From the NCBI GenBank assembly GCA_944325595.1, contig CALVAQ010000019.1, forward strand, positions 1-43,227: 43,227 bases of DNA, read 5' to 3'. The position numbers and the translations under genes were made by a program. Shown piece by piece: positions 16,059 to 25,034 of this stretch (position 1 is its first letter; every line of letters starts with the position of its first letter). The stretch comes from Candidatus Gastranaerophilales bacterium (lineage in GTDB: Bacteria > Cyanobacteriota > Vampirovibrionia > Gastranaerophilales > Gastranaerophilaceae). The notes beneath the pieces are model-generated. The model had not been told where the DNA came from. It searched no databases and saw only the letters and a program-made list of their open reading frames with translations.

Positions 16059-17381
16059 TTACGGTTTATGATTTTCAAAATATTCTAAAGAGCGTTTTGA
16101 GAGCATTTCATTTTTTATTTTTTTATTTTTTTTAATTTTTCTGTCAACATTCAGCTCTTCTACTATTCCCCAGTTTGAATTTATGGGTTGAAAATGTCTT
16201 TGTTCGGAATCGGAAATGTAATGAGTAAGAGCCCCGAGCATTGTTGTTTTCGGGAGGCTGAGAAGTTCTTCATTATCAAGAAATCTTGCCATGTTTATTC
16301 CTGCAAGCAATCCCGAAGCAATAGACTCTGTGTACCCTTCCGTACCTGTAATTTGTCCTGCAAAAAACAGGTCTTTTCTTTTCCTGCACTGCAAAGTGGC
16401 ATCCAAAAGCTCAGGACTGTTGATGAAGGTGTTTCTGTGCATTACGCCATAGCGGAGTATGTTTGCATTTTCCAATCCGGGTATGGAATGGAGCAGTTCT
16501 TTTTGGCTCCCCCATTTCAAATTTGTCTGAAACCCGACAAGATTGTACATTGTTGCGGATTTGTTGTCCTGTCTGAGCTGTACAACAGCATAGTTTTCAA
16601 CACCTGTTCTTTTGTCCACAAGCCCGACAGGCTTCATAGGACCAAATCTGAGTGTATCAACCCCTCTTGAAGCAAGAACTTCTATAGGAAGGCAGGATTC
16701 AAAAAATTTTGCATCTTTTTCAAAATCTTTGAGTTCTATTCTCGGCGCATTTGTCAGAATGTTGTAAAACTGTTCGTACTCTTCTTTGTTCATAGGACAG
16801 TTAATATACGATGCTTCGCCTTTATCGTAACGGCTTGCATAGAAAGCTTTGTCAAAGTTTATTGAATCTTTTTCAACAATAGGAGCAATTGCATCAAAAA
16901 AGTGCAAGTGTTCTGAACCGGTAAAACTTTTTATGTTGTCCGCCAGAGAATCAGAGGTTAAAGGTCCTGAGGCAACAATAACAGGGCAGTCTTGTGGTAT
17001 TTTTGTAATTTCTTCCCGTACAAAAGTTATGTTTTCATTTTGAGCCAAAAGTTCTTCAACTTTTTTTGAGAAAAGAACCCTGTCAATGGCAAGAGCATTG
17101 CCCGCCGGCAGAGAGACTTCTTTTGCTATTTCTATCAAAAAAGAACCCAAATATGCCATCTCATGTTTCAACAAGCCGCTTGCATTGGTGACATCCAGTG
17201 AACCGAGACTGTTTGAACAAACAAATTCGGCAGGCGAGTCTGTTGTATGTGCGCCGGTTGTCTTCTGTGGTCTCATTTCGTAAAGTAATACTTTTTTGCC
17301 TCTTTTTGCAAGCTGCAAAGCTGCCTCGCATCCGGCAAGACCCGCTCCTATTACAATTACTGATGGTATTGTTTCAGCCAA
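16059..17381 (-). CDS. trmFO: Folate/FAD-dependent tRNA (uracil-54-C5)-methyltransferase TrmFO
   Basis: 440 residues. It makes ribothymidine-54 in tRNA using methylenetetrahydrofolate and FADH2. The FAD motif VIGAGLAGCEAA is at 9-20; family-specific stretches are YEMRPQKTTGAHTTD, EFVCSNSLGS, FFDAIAPIVEKDSI and FAGQITGTEGYTESIASG. The start is TTG, with AGAGG about 8 nt upstream. It lies 22 nt after the HD-GYP gene, probably in the same transcript. Confidence 0.97.
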   Translation of the reverse strand: MAETIPSVIVIGAGLAGCEAALQLAKRGKKVLLYEMRPQKTTGAHTTDSPAEFVCSNSLGSLDVTNASGLLKHEMAYLGSFLIEIAKEVSLPAGNALAIDRVLFSKKVEELLAQNENITFVREEITKIPQDCPVIVASGPLTSDSLADNIKSFTGSEHLHFFDAIAPIVEKDSINFDKAFYASRYDKGEASYINCPMNKEEYEQFYNILTNAPRIELKDFEKDAKFFESCLPIEVLASRGVDTLRFGPMKPVGLVDKRTGVENYAVVQLRQDNKSATMYNLVGFQTNLKWGSQKELLHSIPGLENANILRYGVMHRNTFINSPELLDATLQCRKRKDLFFAGQITGTEGYTESIASGLLAGINMARFLDNEELLSLPKTTMLGALTHYISDSEQRHFQPINSNWGIVEELNVDRKIKKNKKIKNEMLSKRSLEYFENHKP

Positions 17382-17403
17382 TGTTCTTCCTCTTTAAAAA
17401 ATG

Positions 17404-18405
17404 CTATACCATGTCTTCATATGATTCAAGGTCATTATAATTATACATGTTCACAAACTGGTATAAAATTTCGGGCTGAAATCTTTTTGAACCTACTTCG
17501 AGAATAATTCTCAAAGCTTCTTTTGTATTTTTGATTTTGTGAGGAGTCTTGTTAGAAGTTAAATCATCAAAAAAACTGCACAAAGCAACGACTCTTGTTA
17601 ATTTACTGATTTGATCACCTGAGAGTTTAAAAGGATAACCGGAACCATCGTTGTTTTCATGATGTTCAAGCGCAACAAGACAAATCTCCTCGGGAAGGTG
17701 CATTTCATATTTTAGAATTTTGTATCCGATTTGAGTATGGCGCTGGAATATTTTGTTGTCCTGCTGAGATAGAGTTGTTTTTTCAAGAATTTCTTTCGGA
17801 AGTCTTGTCATACCTATATCGTGCAGCAGTGATGCCTGTGCCAGTTTTTCTATAGTGTCTTCATCATAATTCAGCCTATATCCCATCGCTGTTGCCAGTA
17901 TTGCGGTATTAAGAGCATGGCAGTCATGATAATTTCCGAGAAGTTTCAGCTGGGAACAGAATTTTACATCAGGAATAATTGCCTGAACATCAGTCAGGAT
18001 TTTGTCTTTTATTTCATCAACCATCTGAATGGCATCCTGATTGGCATTCTCTTTGAGCGCAAACATTGTGGTTGCATAGTATGATTTCATATCAACTTGA
18101 GATTGAGCCTTGATTTTGGATTTGCGATTAACGGTTTTGTCAAAAACAATTTCTTTCGGTTTTTCCGCTTCTACGTTTTCAAAAGAGTTTATACCTACAG
18201 GTGCATCTTCACTTGATTTTCTTGGCTGCTGGCGGTCAAAATTTTTGGGCTCGGATCTGTATAATATATCATACTGACTGAGTTGAAGAAGTTTTCCCGA
18301 AGTCAAAATTTCTCCGGCATCAACAAGTTTTTCTCCGTTTTCATTGTATACGTCAAACGGGAGCATTTTAAATTTAATTAATTCTTCAACAGGGATTCTT
18401 TCCAT
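17404..18405 (-). CDS. HD-GYP domain protein, putative c-di-GMP phosphodiesterase
   Basis: 333 residues. The N-terminal part (1-120) has a PilZ-like or DUF3391-like feel (RIPVEELIKFKMLPFDVYNENG) but no clear receiver domain. The C-terminal half is an HD-GYP domain. It has an upstream metal His in NYHDCHALNTA, HDIGMTRLPKEIL, the HTQIGYKIL motif and the canonical HHENNDGSGYP, all residues needed for a metal-dependent c-di-GMP hydrolase. It probably opposes the CHASE2-GGDEF protein at 36795-38675. Its own sigma-70 promoter is visible (18439-18467). Confidence 0.93.
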   Translation of the reverse strand: MERIPVEELIKFKMLPFDVYNENGEKLVDAGEILTSGKLLQLSQYDILYRSEPKNFDRQQPRKSSEDAPVGINSFENVEAEKPKEIVFDKTVNRKSKIKAQSQVDMKSYYATTMFALKENANQDAIQMVDEIKDKILTDVQAIIPDVKFCSQLKLLGNYHDCHALNTAILATAMGYRLNYDEDTIEKLAQASLLHDIGMTRLPKEILEKTTLSQQDNKIFQRHTQIGYKILKYEMHLPEEICLVALEHHENNDGSGYPFKLSGDQISKLTRVVALCSFFDDLTSNKTPHKIKNTKEALRIILEVGSKRFQPEILYQFVNMYNYNDLESYEDMV

Positions 18406-18438
18406 AACCGCAAGATTAAATAAACTACTACATTATCA

Positions 18439-18467
18439 ATTATAGGCTATTTTCAGGTATTTGCCAA
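18439..18467 (-). promoter_or_regulatory. Sigma-70 promoter of the HD-GYP gene
   Basis: On the - strand, TTGGCA (18467-18462), a 17-nt spacer, then a perfect TATAAT (18444-18439). The start codon is at 18405, so the leader is about 27 nt. Confidence 0.7.
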
Positions 18468-18494
18468 CACATTGTTTATATGATTTCAAATTGT

Positions 18495-18503
18495 TGGTAT
18501 AAT
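18495..18503 (+). promoter_or_regulatory. Extended -10 promoter of the UPF0173-DUF3326-prepilin operon
   Basis: TGG followed by a perfect TATAAT (18498-18503). The first start codon is at 18536, preceded by AAAGG (18525-18529), so this transcript has a short leader. Confidence 0.6.
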
Positions 18504-18535
18504 AGTTTTGGGGTAATTAAAAGAAAAGGTGAAAA

Positions 18536-19210
18536 ATGGCTACGCTGACATATATCGGACACAGTGCGTTTTATATAAAAACAGAGAACAACGGGATTTT
18601 GATTGACCCTTTTATTTCGCAGAATCCGAAAGCAAAGTTTGATGAAAATTCTTTGATAACGGATATTTTCGTTACTCACGGACACGGCGACCATCTCGGA
18701 GATGCAATTTCTCTCTCCAGAAAAACAAAAGCCCAAATTACCGCCGTATTTGAACTGGCAAACTATTGTGCCCGGCAGGGTGCATTTGCAAACGGTGCAG
18801 GAATCGGCGGAAAATTGAAATTTTCATGGGGGAGTGCAAAGTTTCTGCCGGCTTTTCACAGCAGCTCAACTCCTGACGACACATATGCAGGAATGCCCGC
18901 ATCAATTCTTTTTGATATAGACGGAACAAAAATATACCACGCAGGTGATAACTGTTTAAATCAGGAAATGAAAACCCTTGCTGAAGTATACAAGCCGGAC
19001 ATTGCTCTTTTACCTGTCGGTTCTCATTTTACTATGGATATCGATGATGCCGTCATTGCCGCAAAATGGATAGGAGCCAAAAAGGTTATCCCGATGCATT
19101 ACAATACTTTTGGTTTGATAGAGGCAGATATAGACGATTTCAAGTCAAAATTGGAAAAAGAAAATATCGAAACAATTATATTAAATCCTTCAGAAGGCAT
19201 AGAGTTTTGA
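18536..19210 (+). CDS. UPF0173-type metal-dependent hydrolase (metallo-beta-lactamase fold)
   Basis: 224 residues. The binuclear-metal motif THGHGDHLGDA lies near 46-56; later ligands are in YHAGDN near 139 and IPMHYNTF near 187. This is the short UPF0173/YtkL-like form (LTYIGHSAFYI at the N-terminus) with no RNA-processing beta-CASP domain. The true substrate is unknown for most members. Its TGA stop overlaps the ATG of the DUF3326 gene (TGATG), so the two are translationally coupled. Confidence 0.94.
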   Translation: MATLTYIGHSAFYIKTENNGILIDPFISQNPKAKFDENSLITDIFVTHGHGDHLGDAISLSRKTKAQITAVFELANYCARQGAFANGAGIGGKLKFSWGSAKFLPAFHSSSTPDDTYAGMPASILFDIDGTKIYHAGDNCLNQEMKTLAEVYKPDIALLPVGSHFTMDIDDAVIAAKWIGAKKVIPMHYNTFGLIEADIDDFKSKLEKENIETIILNPSEGIEF

Positions 19211-20211
19211 TGGACAAAAAAGTTTCTTTGATGATAATTCCGACAGGTGTGGGTGCCAGCATAGGCGGTTTTGCCGGCGATGCAAGTCAGGCTGCACAAA
19301 AAATTGCCCGTAACATTCCGTTGATTGTTAATCCAAATATCGTAAATGCTGCGGTGTTTTCCGGAATTACCGACAATATGTTCTATGTCGAAGGCTGGGC
19401 AATAGAACAGTTTGTAAAAGGGAATATAGGCTTGCTTCCTTCAAAAAACAACAAAATAGGCGTTATTTTTGACAGGGCAATTCCTCAAAATGTTTTGAAT
19501 ATCCACATAAACACAATCAATGCCGTAAAAACCATATACGGGATTGATATTTTCGGATATGAAATTACTGATGAACCTGCGGGTGTCGAGTTTTTTACCA
19601 CACAAAAAGGAATTTCACAGGGGGCATTAAAAAACCCGAAAACGCTTTTAAAAGCAGGTCAAAAATTACTCGGTAACGGAGTACAAGCACTGGCGGCAGT
19701 CTGTTTTTTTGAAGAACCGCCTGAAGATGATTATGAAAACGGAGAAGGTGTAGATATAGTCGGAGGTGTTGAGGCAATAATCTCACATTATTTAACCAAA
19801 GAACTTTTATGTCCGTGTGTCCACGCCCCTGCTTTTGAAGATGTTTCAATAACAACAAAGCAGGTCAGCCCGAAAGTTAGTGCTGAATACATTACGCCGA
19901 CATTTTTACCCTGTCTTATGTTCGGACTCAAAAAAGCACCTTTGATTGTCAGCAAAAATGACGACAAAATAAAAAATTGTATTACATACAAAAACCTGCA
20001 TTCAGTTGTGATTCCTCACAATGCTGCCGGCTCAAGCATCGTGCTCGATGCCGTTGAAAGAGGAATACCTGTTTATGCAATAAGAGAAAATTCAACTGTT
20101 TTGGATGTAAACAGATATTCAATCGGCAAACAAAATGATATAATAGAATTGGATAGTTACAATGATTATATAAAAACAATTGAATTGGAGAATGTGTATG
20201 AAAAAGCATAA
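19210..20211 (+). CDS. DUF3326 protein of unknown function
   Basis: 333 residues. The start is placed at the ATG overlapping the previous stop codon; an upstream in-frame extension would lie inside the previous gene. The N-terminus MIIPTGVGASIGGFAGDA and later VEGWAIEQF and IPHNAAGSSIVLDA match my memory of DUF3326, a family I associate mainly with Cyanobacteria and plastid-bearing plants. No catalytic motif can be named. A Rossmann-like GVGASIGGFAGDA near the start could bind a nucleotide (inference). It overlaps the following prepilin gene by 14 nt. Confidence 0.85.
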   Translation: MDKKVSLMIIPTGVGASIGGFAGDASQAAQKIARNIPLIVNPNIVNAAVFSGITDNMFYVEGWAIEQFVKGNIGLLPSKNNKIGVIFDRAIPQNVLNIHINTINAVKTIYGIDIFGYEITDEPAGVEFFTTQKGISQGALKNPKTLLKAGQKLLGNGVQALAAVCFFEEPPEDDYENGEGVDIVGGVEAIISHYLTKELLCPCVHAPAFEDVSITTKQVSPKVSAEYITPTFLPCLMFGLKKAPLIVSKNDDKIKNCITYKNLHSVVIPHNAAGSSIVLDAVERGIPVYAIRENSTVLDVNRYSIGKQNDIIELDSYNDYIKTIELENVYEKA

Positions 20212-21139
20212 CAGAAAAGCCGCATTTTCACTGCCTGAATTATTAATATTTCTGGCAATAGTCGGTGTAATTACCGTAATGATGCTGACTATAATAAAAC
20301 CCAGTGAAAAAGCATTAAAATATCAATATTACAATGCATACAATACGCTGAATACAGCAGCATACAATATAAGACAGGATGTTATTGACGTAAACAATGC
20401 TTTGCTTGAAAATTCCAGTTTATCATACACAACCGAGGATAAAAAATTTCCGGATACAGCAAAAACATTTTGTACAAGATTTGCCGTTGACCCCGATAAC
20501 CCTAATCACAAATATGGATATATAAACACTACTGAATATAATTGCAACAATTTTTCAGCATTGAGTTCTTTTTCTGAAAATAGTTTTACCGATTCAGCGA
20601 TGGCGTTTCGTGCATCTAATTCAATGAAATATTATATTTCAAGTTTGAAAACATCAAGTATCAGCGATGATTTGGACAGCGGTTCCATATCAATGAAATA
20701 TTTTATAGTATGGGTTGATTTAAACGGAGACAGAAGACCAAATACACCCAAATGGACAGAAAATAGACCCGCTGATATTGTACCTTTTATTGTAACAAAT
20801 ACAGGAAAAGTTCTTCCTGTCGGACAACCGACTGTTGACAGAAGATATATGCAGGCATATGTAGATATTGACTCTACGGAAAGTTCTGAATATACACCAT
20901 CCACAACTTTTTATCAGGCACAGCAGGAAGCTTTTGGCGGCGAGCAATATCCGTCTGTTGATTTGACTTCAATTTTGTGGGATTCAAAACTTTCAGGGCT
21001 TGCAAAAATACAAGACAAATCCTCAATTTCAAATCATACACAAAGAGAAATCTGCAAAGCAACGGAACAGGAAGAAGAGGAAGGAGATTTTATTCCTCCA
21101 TGTACGGTTATTGTTGAAGAACAAAATGGCGGGTTGTAA
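20198..21139 (+). CDS. Type IV prepilin-like / pseudopilin protein
   Basis: 313 residues, starting at the ATG preceded by TTGGAG. A short basic leader (KKHNRKAA) is followed by FSLPELLIFLAIVGVITVMM. This is a prepilin peptidase site (cleavage A|F with Glu at +5) and hydrophobic helix, so the protein should be processed and methylated by PilD. The rest is a large polar domain with four cysteines in the mature part (CTRF, YNCNN, EICKA, PPCTV), suited to disulfides outside the membrane. The acidic EQEEEEGD segment near the end is unusual. It is larger than major pilins and more likely a minor pilin. PilT is encoded nearby at 23875. Confidence 0.88.
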   Translation: MKKHNRKAAFSLPELLIFLAIVGVITVMMLTIIKPSEKALKYQYYNAYNTLNTAAYNIRQDVIDVNNALLENSSLSYTTEDKKFPDTAKTFCTRFAVDPDNPNHKYGYINTTEYNCNNFSALSSFSENSFTDSAMAFRASNSMKYYISSLKTSSISDDLDSGSISMKYFIVWVDLNGDRRPNTPKWTENRPADIVPFIVTNTGKVLPVGQPTVDRRYMQAYVDIDSTESSEYTPSTTFYQAQQEAFGGEQYPSVDLTSILWDSKLSGLAKIQDKSSISNHTQREICKATEQEEEEGDFIPPCTVIVEEQNGGL

Positions 21140-21167
21140 TTTTGGGTGACATTCTTAATGTACATAT

Positions 21168-21203
21168 AATTTAAAACTCCTGTTTTTACAGGAGTTTTAA
21201 ATT
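21168..21203. terminator. Bidirectional terminator, 15-bp perfect stem
   Basis: AATTTAAAACTCCTG (21168-21182) pairs perfectly with CAGGAGTTTTAAATT (21189-21203) around a 6-nt loop. It serves the prepilin gene (+) and the TPR gene (-). The TPR gene stop codon (21186-21188) lies in the loop. Confidence 0.85.
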
Positions 21204-22814
21204 GTTTTGCGCCTCTTTGTGATTTGGATCCAATTCCAAAACTTTTTCATATTCAGCTTTTGCTTCATCTTTTCTGCCAGCAACTTCATAGGCAAGTGCA
21301 AGGTTATATCTTATATCAACATTATTGGGGTCAATAGATACAGCTGTTTCAAGAGATTTTAGAGCATTGTCATGTTCTTTGTCTCTTGATTGTAAAATGC
21401 CAAGAAATGTCTGTGCTCTTGCATTTTTAGGGTCAATAAAAACAGCTTCTTTATACAGCTTTTTGGCTTCAATAAAGTTTTGAAGTTCATAATAGATATC
21501 TGCCAGTGTTTCGTAATACAAACTTACCTCCGGCGCCAGTTCTATAGCCCTTCTGCACTGTCTTATGGCTTCAGAATAATTTTTTATCATACGATTTGCT
21601 TTGGCAAGCTTAAAGTATATTTCAGGATTTTCGTTGTTGTACTGCATTGCCTCTGTAAATTTGTCAAAGGCTTCTTTTGTTTTGCCACCGTTTAACAAAT
21701 GAACGGCTTCTTCAGCAAGTATAGTGCTCAAATTGTTGTGTATTACTTTTATATCGGAAGGAACAGCAACATCTATTGCTTCTTTACAGACTCGTTTTGC
21801 CATTTCAAAATCTTTATTCATACAGTATGCCATAGCAAGAGTCTGGCTCAAAAGCAGGTTTGTCGGATCAGAGACAATTGTTTCATTAATCAGATCAATA
21901 CTTTCTTGAATTTTACCTGTATAAATATAAATTTTTGCAATTAAGTTTTTTATTGCAAAAATATCTGCAGTTGGCAGCTCCAGTGCTTTTTGTGCATATT
22001 TAAGCGCATCATCATACGAATGTACATGAAACAGCAAGTTTACGATTTCTTCATAATAACTGTAATTGTCAGGCTCCAGGTCAATGAGTTTTCTTGAATA
22101 ATATATTACGTTTTCGGTGTCTTTAAGTTTTAAATAAATTCTTCTCAAGTCTTTGACTACATCTACATTATCTGATTTGTGGTCAAGAACTTTTTTGTAC
22201 AAATTTATGGCTTTATTGTATTCTCCGTAGGTTGAATAAATATTTGCCATAACTTCATAGTACTGGATTTTTTCGTCTTCGTCATCAATGTATGTGACGA
22301 GCTGTTTATAAAGTTTTAATGCCGATTCTTTTTGTTTGTTGTTGTAATACAGTTCGGCAAGATTTCTCATTGAATTTACATCATATTTGTCTTTTGTCAG
22401 TAAGTATGAATAAAAATGTATGGCTTTTTTATTTTGATGGGTATTTTTGTATAATGTTGCAAGCTGAAGATACAGACTTATGTCATCCGGATAAAATTGC
22501 ACCAGAACCAAAAGATTTGAAATCGCTTCATATTCTTTTTGGGTATCAATATATGATTTAACAAGCAATCTGCGTAAATCGTGATGATAAGGGTTTTGCG
22601 CAAGATATTTTTTTGCCAGTTTTTGTGCGGTCGAAAAATCTGCATTCGCAATTAGTGCTTCTACCTGTTTATATACTTCATCAGGAGTGATTTGCAGATT
22701 TTCACCTTTTTTTGCAGCCCTTTTCTCCGCTTCAGCCTTCAAACACAGGTACACATATGACAAAGCGGAAAGAAAACATATGAACAAGACTATTAATATA
22801 ATATTATTCAGCAT
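21186..22814 (-). CDS. Membrane-anchored TPR repeat protein
   Basis: 542 residues. An N-terminal hydrophobic helix (about 3-25) anchors it, followed by a short Lys-rich linker and then more than ten tetratricopeptide repeats to the C-terminus (for example YYETLADIYYELQNFIEAKKLYKEAVFIDPKN, abbreviated here by its A/Y/P pattern, near 430-460). TPR arrays are protein-binding scaffolds; the partner is unknown. The start is the ATG at 22814, 6 nt after AAGGGG, rather than the TTG one codon upstream. It follows the HIT gene by 24 nt in the same transcript. Confidence 0.9.
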   Translation of the reverse strand: MLNNIILIVLFICFLSALSYVYLCLKAEAEKRAAKKGENLQITPDEVYKQVEALIANADFSTAQKLAKKYLAQNPYHHDLRRLLVKSYIDTQKEYEAISNLLVLVQFYPDDISLYLQLATLYKNTHQNKKAIHFYSYLLTKDKYDVNSMRNLAELYYNNKQKESALKLYKQLVTYIDDEDEKIQYYEVMANIYSTYGEYNKAINLYKKVLDHKSDNVDVVKDLRRIYLKLKDTENVIYYSRKLIDLEPDNYSYYEEIVNLLFHVHSYDDALKYAQKALELPTADIFAIKNLIAKIYIYTGKIQESIDLINETIVSDPTNLLLSQTLAMAYCMNKDFEMAKRVCKEAIDVAVPSDIKVIHNNLSTILAEEAVHLLNGGKTKEAFDKFTEAMQYNNENPEIYFKLAKANRMIKNYSEAIRQCRRAIELAPEVSLYYETLADIYYELQNFIEAKKLYKEAVFIDPKNARAQTFLGILQSRDKEHDNALKSLETAVSIDPNNVDIRYNLALAYEVAGRKDEAKAEYEKVLELDPNHKEAQNNLKLL

Positions 22815-22838
22815 CAAATACCCCTTATATAACAGTCT

Positions 22839-23171
22839 TTATCCCGGTGGCCATTTCAGCGGTCTTCCTGCCAGTATATGCAAGTGTATATGAAAGACTT
22901 CCTGTCCCGCTTCTTTGCCTGTATTAATCACCGTTCTGTAATCCGTTATCCCGAGTTTTTGTGCCGTTTGTTTAGCCGCAAGCAGCAATGAACCGGCAAT
23001 ATTTTTGTCATCAATTTCGTTTAAAGAAGAATAATGCTTTTTGGGAATAACCAGTACATGAACGGGCGCCTGAGGGTTCAAATCCTTGAAAGCAACTGTA
23101 TTTTCATCTTCGTACACAATATTTGACGGGATTTCTTTATTTGCAATTTTGCAGAATATACAATTTTCCAT
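22839..23171 (-). CDS. HIT family (histidine triad) nucleotide-binding protein
   Basis: 110 residues, normal HINT size. The N-terminal CIFCKIANKEIPS (4-16) carries the CxxC typical of bacterial HINT proteins. HVLVIPKKHY follows, and the triad HIHLHILAG (94-102) carries the nucleophilic His. The enzyme hydrolyses nucleoside phosphoramidates such as AMP-lysine. It is upstream of the TPR gene in the same operon. Confidence 0.96.
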   Translation of the reverse strand: MENCIFCKIANKEIPSNIVYEDENTVAFKDLNPQAPVHVLVIPKKHYSSLNEIDDKNIAGSLLLAAKQTAQKLGITDYRTVINTGKEAGQEVFHIHLHILAGRPLKWPPG

Positions 23172-23390
23172 AAACTACTATCCTTTTTTATTATTATAAT
23201 GCATCGAAATATAATTTGAAAGCATACAAATGCAGTAGTTTCCGCAATGACTATTATTTTAATCTATCTTGAATTTGTCAAAAAATTTGAGATAAAAACA
23301 ATGAAAAAAGGATTGTATATTTTTCAGAAAAACTCATTGGTCTTAACAGTCTGTGACAGATGCAATGCCGAATATACGGTTTCTAAAATC

Positions 23391-23424
23391 ATAAAACGGA
23401 TTTCTTTTTTGAAATCCGTTTTAT
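23391..23424 (-). terminator. 14-bp perfect hairpin terminator
   Basis: ATAAAACGGATTTC (23391-23404) pairs with GAAATCCGTTTTAT (23411-23424) around a T6 loop. It lies 31 nt after the stop codon of the small gene at 23455-23613 and probably ends that transcript. The stem itself supplies T-rich 3' sequence on either strand. Confidence 0.7.
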
Positions 23425-23454
23425 ATTGTGTTTATTCAATTGTATAAAAATTTC

Positions 23455-23613
23455 TTATTCCCAGCACAATTTATTTTTAAATTTTTTCTCCTTTTTTCTT
23501 GTTTTAAAACAATTTTTTTCATTGAACATGAGTTTGATATCACTGAGCTCTTCCTGAAGTTCTTCCAAAGCCATGTCCGTTTCCATGTCCAAATACATGT
23601 TTTTTGTAATCAC
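23455..23613 (-). CDS. 52-residue protein of unknown function
   Basis: It starts at a GTG (MITKNMYLDMETDMALEELQ...) with a strong GGAGGC (23625-23620) 6-7 nt upstream, and a perfect hairpin follows the stop. These signals argue for a real small gene. The first 30 residues are acidic and likely helical, with a heptad-like pattern (LEELQEELSDIKLMF). The last 20 are strongly basic (KTRKKEKKFKNK) with two cysteines. An internal ATG (MYLDM) is an alternative start. No family is recognised; a charge-segregated helix could bind nucleic acid or a partner protein. It stands alone between HIT (-) and pilT (+). Confidence 0.65.
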   Translation of the reverse strand: MITKNMYLDMETDMALEELQEELSDIKLMFNEKNCFKTRKKEKKFKNKLCWE

Positions 23614-23619
23614 GTATAC

Positions 23620-23625
23620 GCCTCC
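23620..23625 (-). promoter_or_regulatory. Strong Shine-Dalgarno that fixes the GTG start
   Basis: GGAGGC on the - strand, 6 nt before the GTG at 23613. It is the main evidence that translation starts there rather than at the upstream in-frame ATG at 23658, which lies before the ribosome binding site. Confidence 0.7.
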
Positions 23626-23874
23626 AATTTTAACTGACACGAAACGCAAAATTTTCATCCCTGCGCTTCACATATACTACTTACGGTTTTTTTTGAAAAA
23701 ACTTTAGAGTTTTTGTTCAAATCTTTATAATCTGTTACAAACAATTTTTTGATTATCGTAAAAAACCGGGAAAACACCGGGATTTATGCAGATTATCATA
23801 TATTTATATTAAAAAAATATGAAACGGTTTCTTTTAAAACAAAAAAAGGTTACAATGTGAAAAGAGGAGATTTT

Positions 23875-24993
23875 ATGGTGGATAAAAACGAATCAATTTT
23901 TGATATAAATGAGTTTTTGGAAAAAGCGGTAAAAGAAGGTGCTTCGGATGTTCATCTGCGTATAGACGAGGTTCCTGTTGTTAGAAAAGACGGCAAAATA
24001 ATAAAAACTGACTATCCGCTTATTACGGAAAAAGATATTTCCCATGTTTTGAATACGGTTTTGCCAAAGTATCTGCGGACAAAGGTTCAGTCTGCATTTG
24101 ATTTGGATTTTTCTTATGAAATCAAAGGACTTTCAAGATTCAGAATAAACATGGGCAGACAGATGGGAAACACCTCTCTGGTATTCAGGATTATTCCGTA
24201 CGAAATCCCCTCTTTTGAGGATTTGCACCTTCCGCCGGCATTGAACAATTTTTCAAAATTCAACAGCGGTATTGTTCTTGTCACAGGACCTACAGGTTCC
24301 GGTAAATCTACAACAATCGCATCTTTAATTGATTTGATAAACAAGACAGAACGCAAACATATTATCACCATCGAAGATCCTATCGAGTTTATTTACTCAA
24401 ACAAAAACTGCATAATTACTCAAAGACAGGTTGAAATCGATACATTGTCTTTCCCTGACGGAGTTAAATATGCGCTGAGACAGGACCCCGATGTCGTTCT
24501 AATCGGAGAAATCAGAGACATAGAGACTCTGACCAGTGCAATGAAAGCGGCAGAAACAGGACACCTTGTCATATCTTCTTTGCATACGAATGATGCCATC
24601 CAGACAGTAAACAGAATTGTCGGAATGTATGAACCTCAGGACAGAGAAAACGTAAGAAAGCAGCTCGCAGAAACACTCAGAGCTTGTATTGCCCAAAAGC
24701 TGATACCAGTAAAAACCGGTCACGGGCGTGTTCCTGCTTGCGAAATTATGGTTGTTACGCCTACAATCAAAGACTACATTATCAAAGATGAGCTTGAACA
24801 GATATATGACCTTGTCAAAAAAGGTTCTTACAACGATATGATTACAATGAACATGTCGCTTTTGCAGCTCATCAAAGACGGAGTAATTTCAAAAGAAACA
24901 GCAATAGAGGTTTCTGACAACAAAGTCGAGATAGAACAAATGCTCAGAGGTGCATATCACGGAACAACCGAAAAATTCAATATCCAGTTCTAA
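23875..24993 (+). CDS. pilT: Type IV pilus retraction ATPase PilT
   Basis: 372 residues. It is a hexameric secretion-type ATPase that depolymerises type IV pili. The N-terminal PAS-like domain is followed by Walker A GPTGSGKST near 137. Asp box residues lie in ITIEDPIEF, Walker B-like is DVVLIGEIRD, and the His box is GHLVISSLHTN. The start is the ATG at 23875 with AGAGGAG just upstream; 42 in-frame residues before it are not family-like. PilB and PilC are not in the window. The prepilin at 20198 is a likely functional partner. Confidence 0.95.
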   Translation: MVDKNESIFDINEFLEKAVKEGASDVHLRIDEVPVVRKDGKIIKTDYPLITEKDISHVLNTVLPKYLRTKVQSAFDLDFSYEIKGLSRFRINMGRQMGNTSLVFRIIPYEIPSFEDLHLPPALNNFSKFNSGIVLVTGPTGSGKSTTIASLIDLINKTERKHIITIEDPIEFIYSNKNCIITQRQVEIDTLSFPDGVKYALRQDPDVVLIGEIRDIETLTSAMKAAETGHLVISSLHTNDAIQTVNRIVGMYEPQDRENVRKQLAETLRACIAQKLIPVKTGHGRVPACEIMVVTPTIKDYIIKDELEQIYDLVKKGSYNDMITMNMSLLQLIKDGVISKETAIEVSDNKVEIEQMLRGAYHGTTEKFNIQF

Positions 24994-25034
24994 TCGATTG
25001 AATTTGGGGATAAAAACTAAACACAGCGGGAGAA

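Noticed and set aside
23247..23447. 66-residue + strand open frame (possible start also at 23301)
   Set aside because: It has only a weak ribosome site and runs through the perfect terminator hairpin at 23391-23424.
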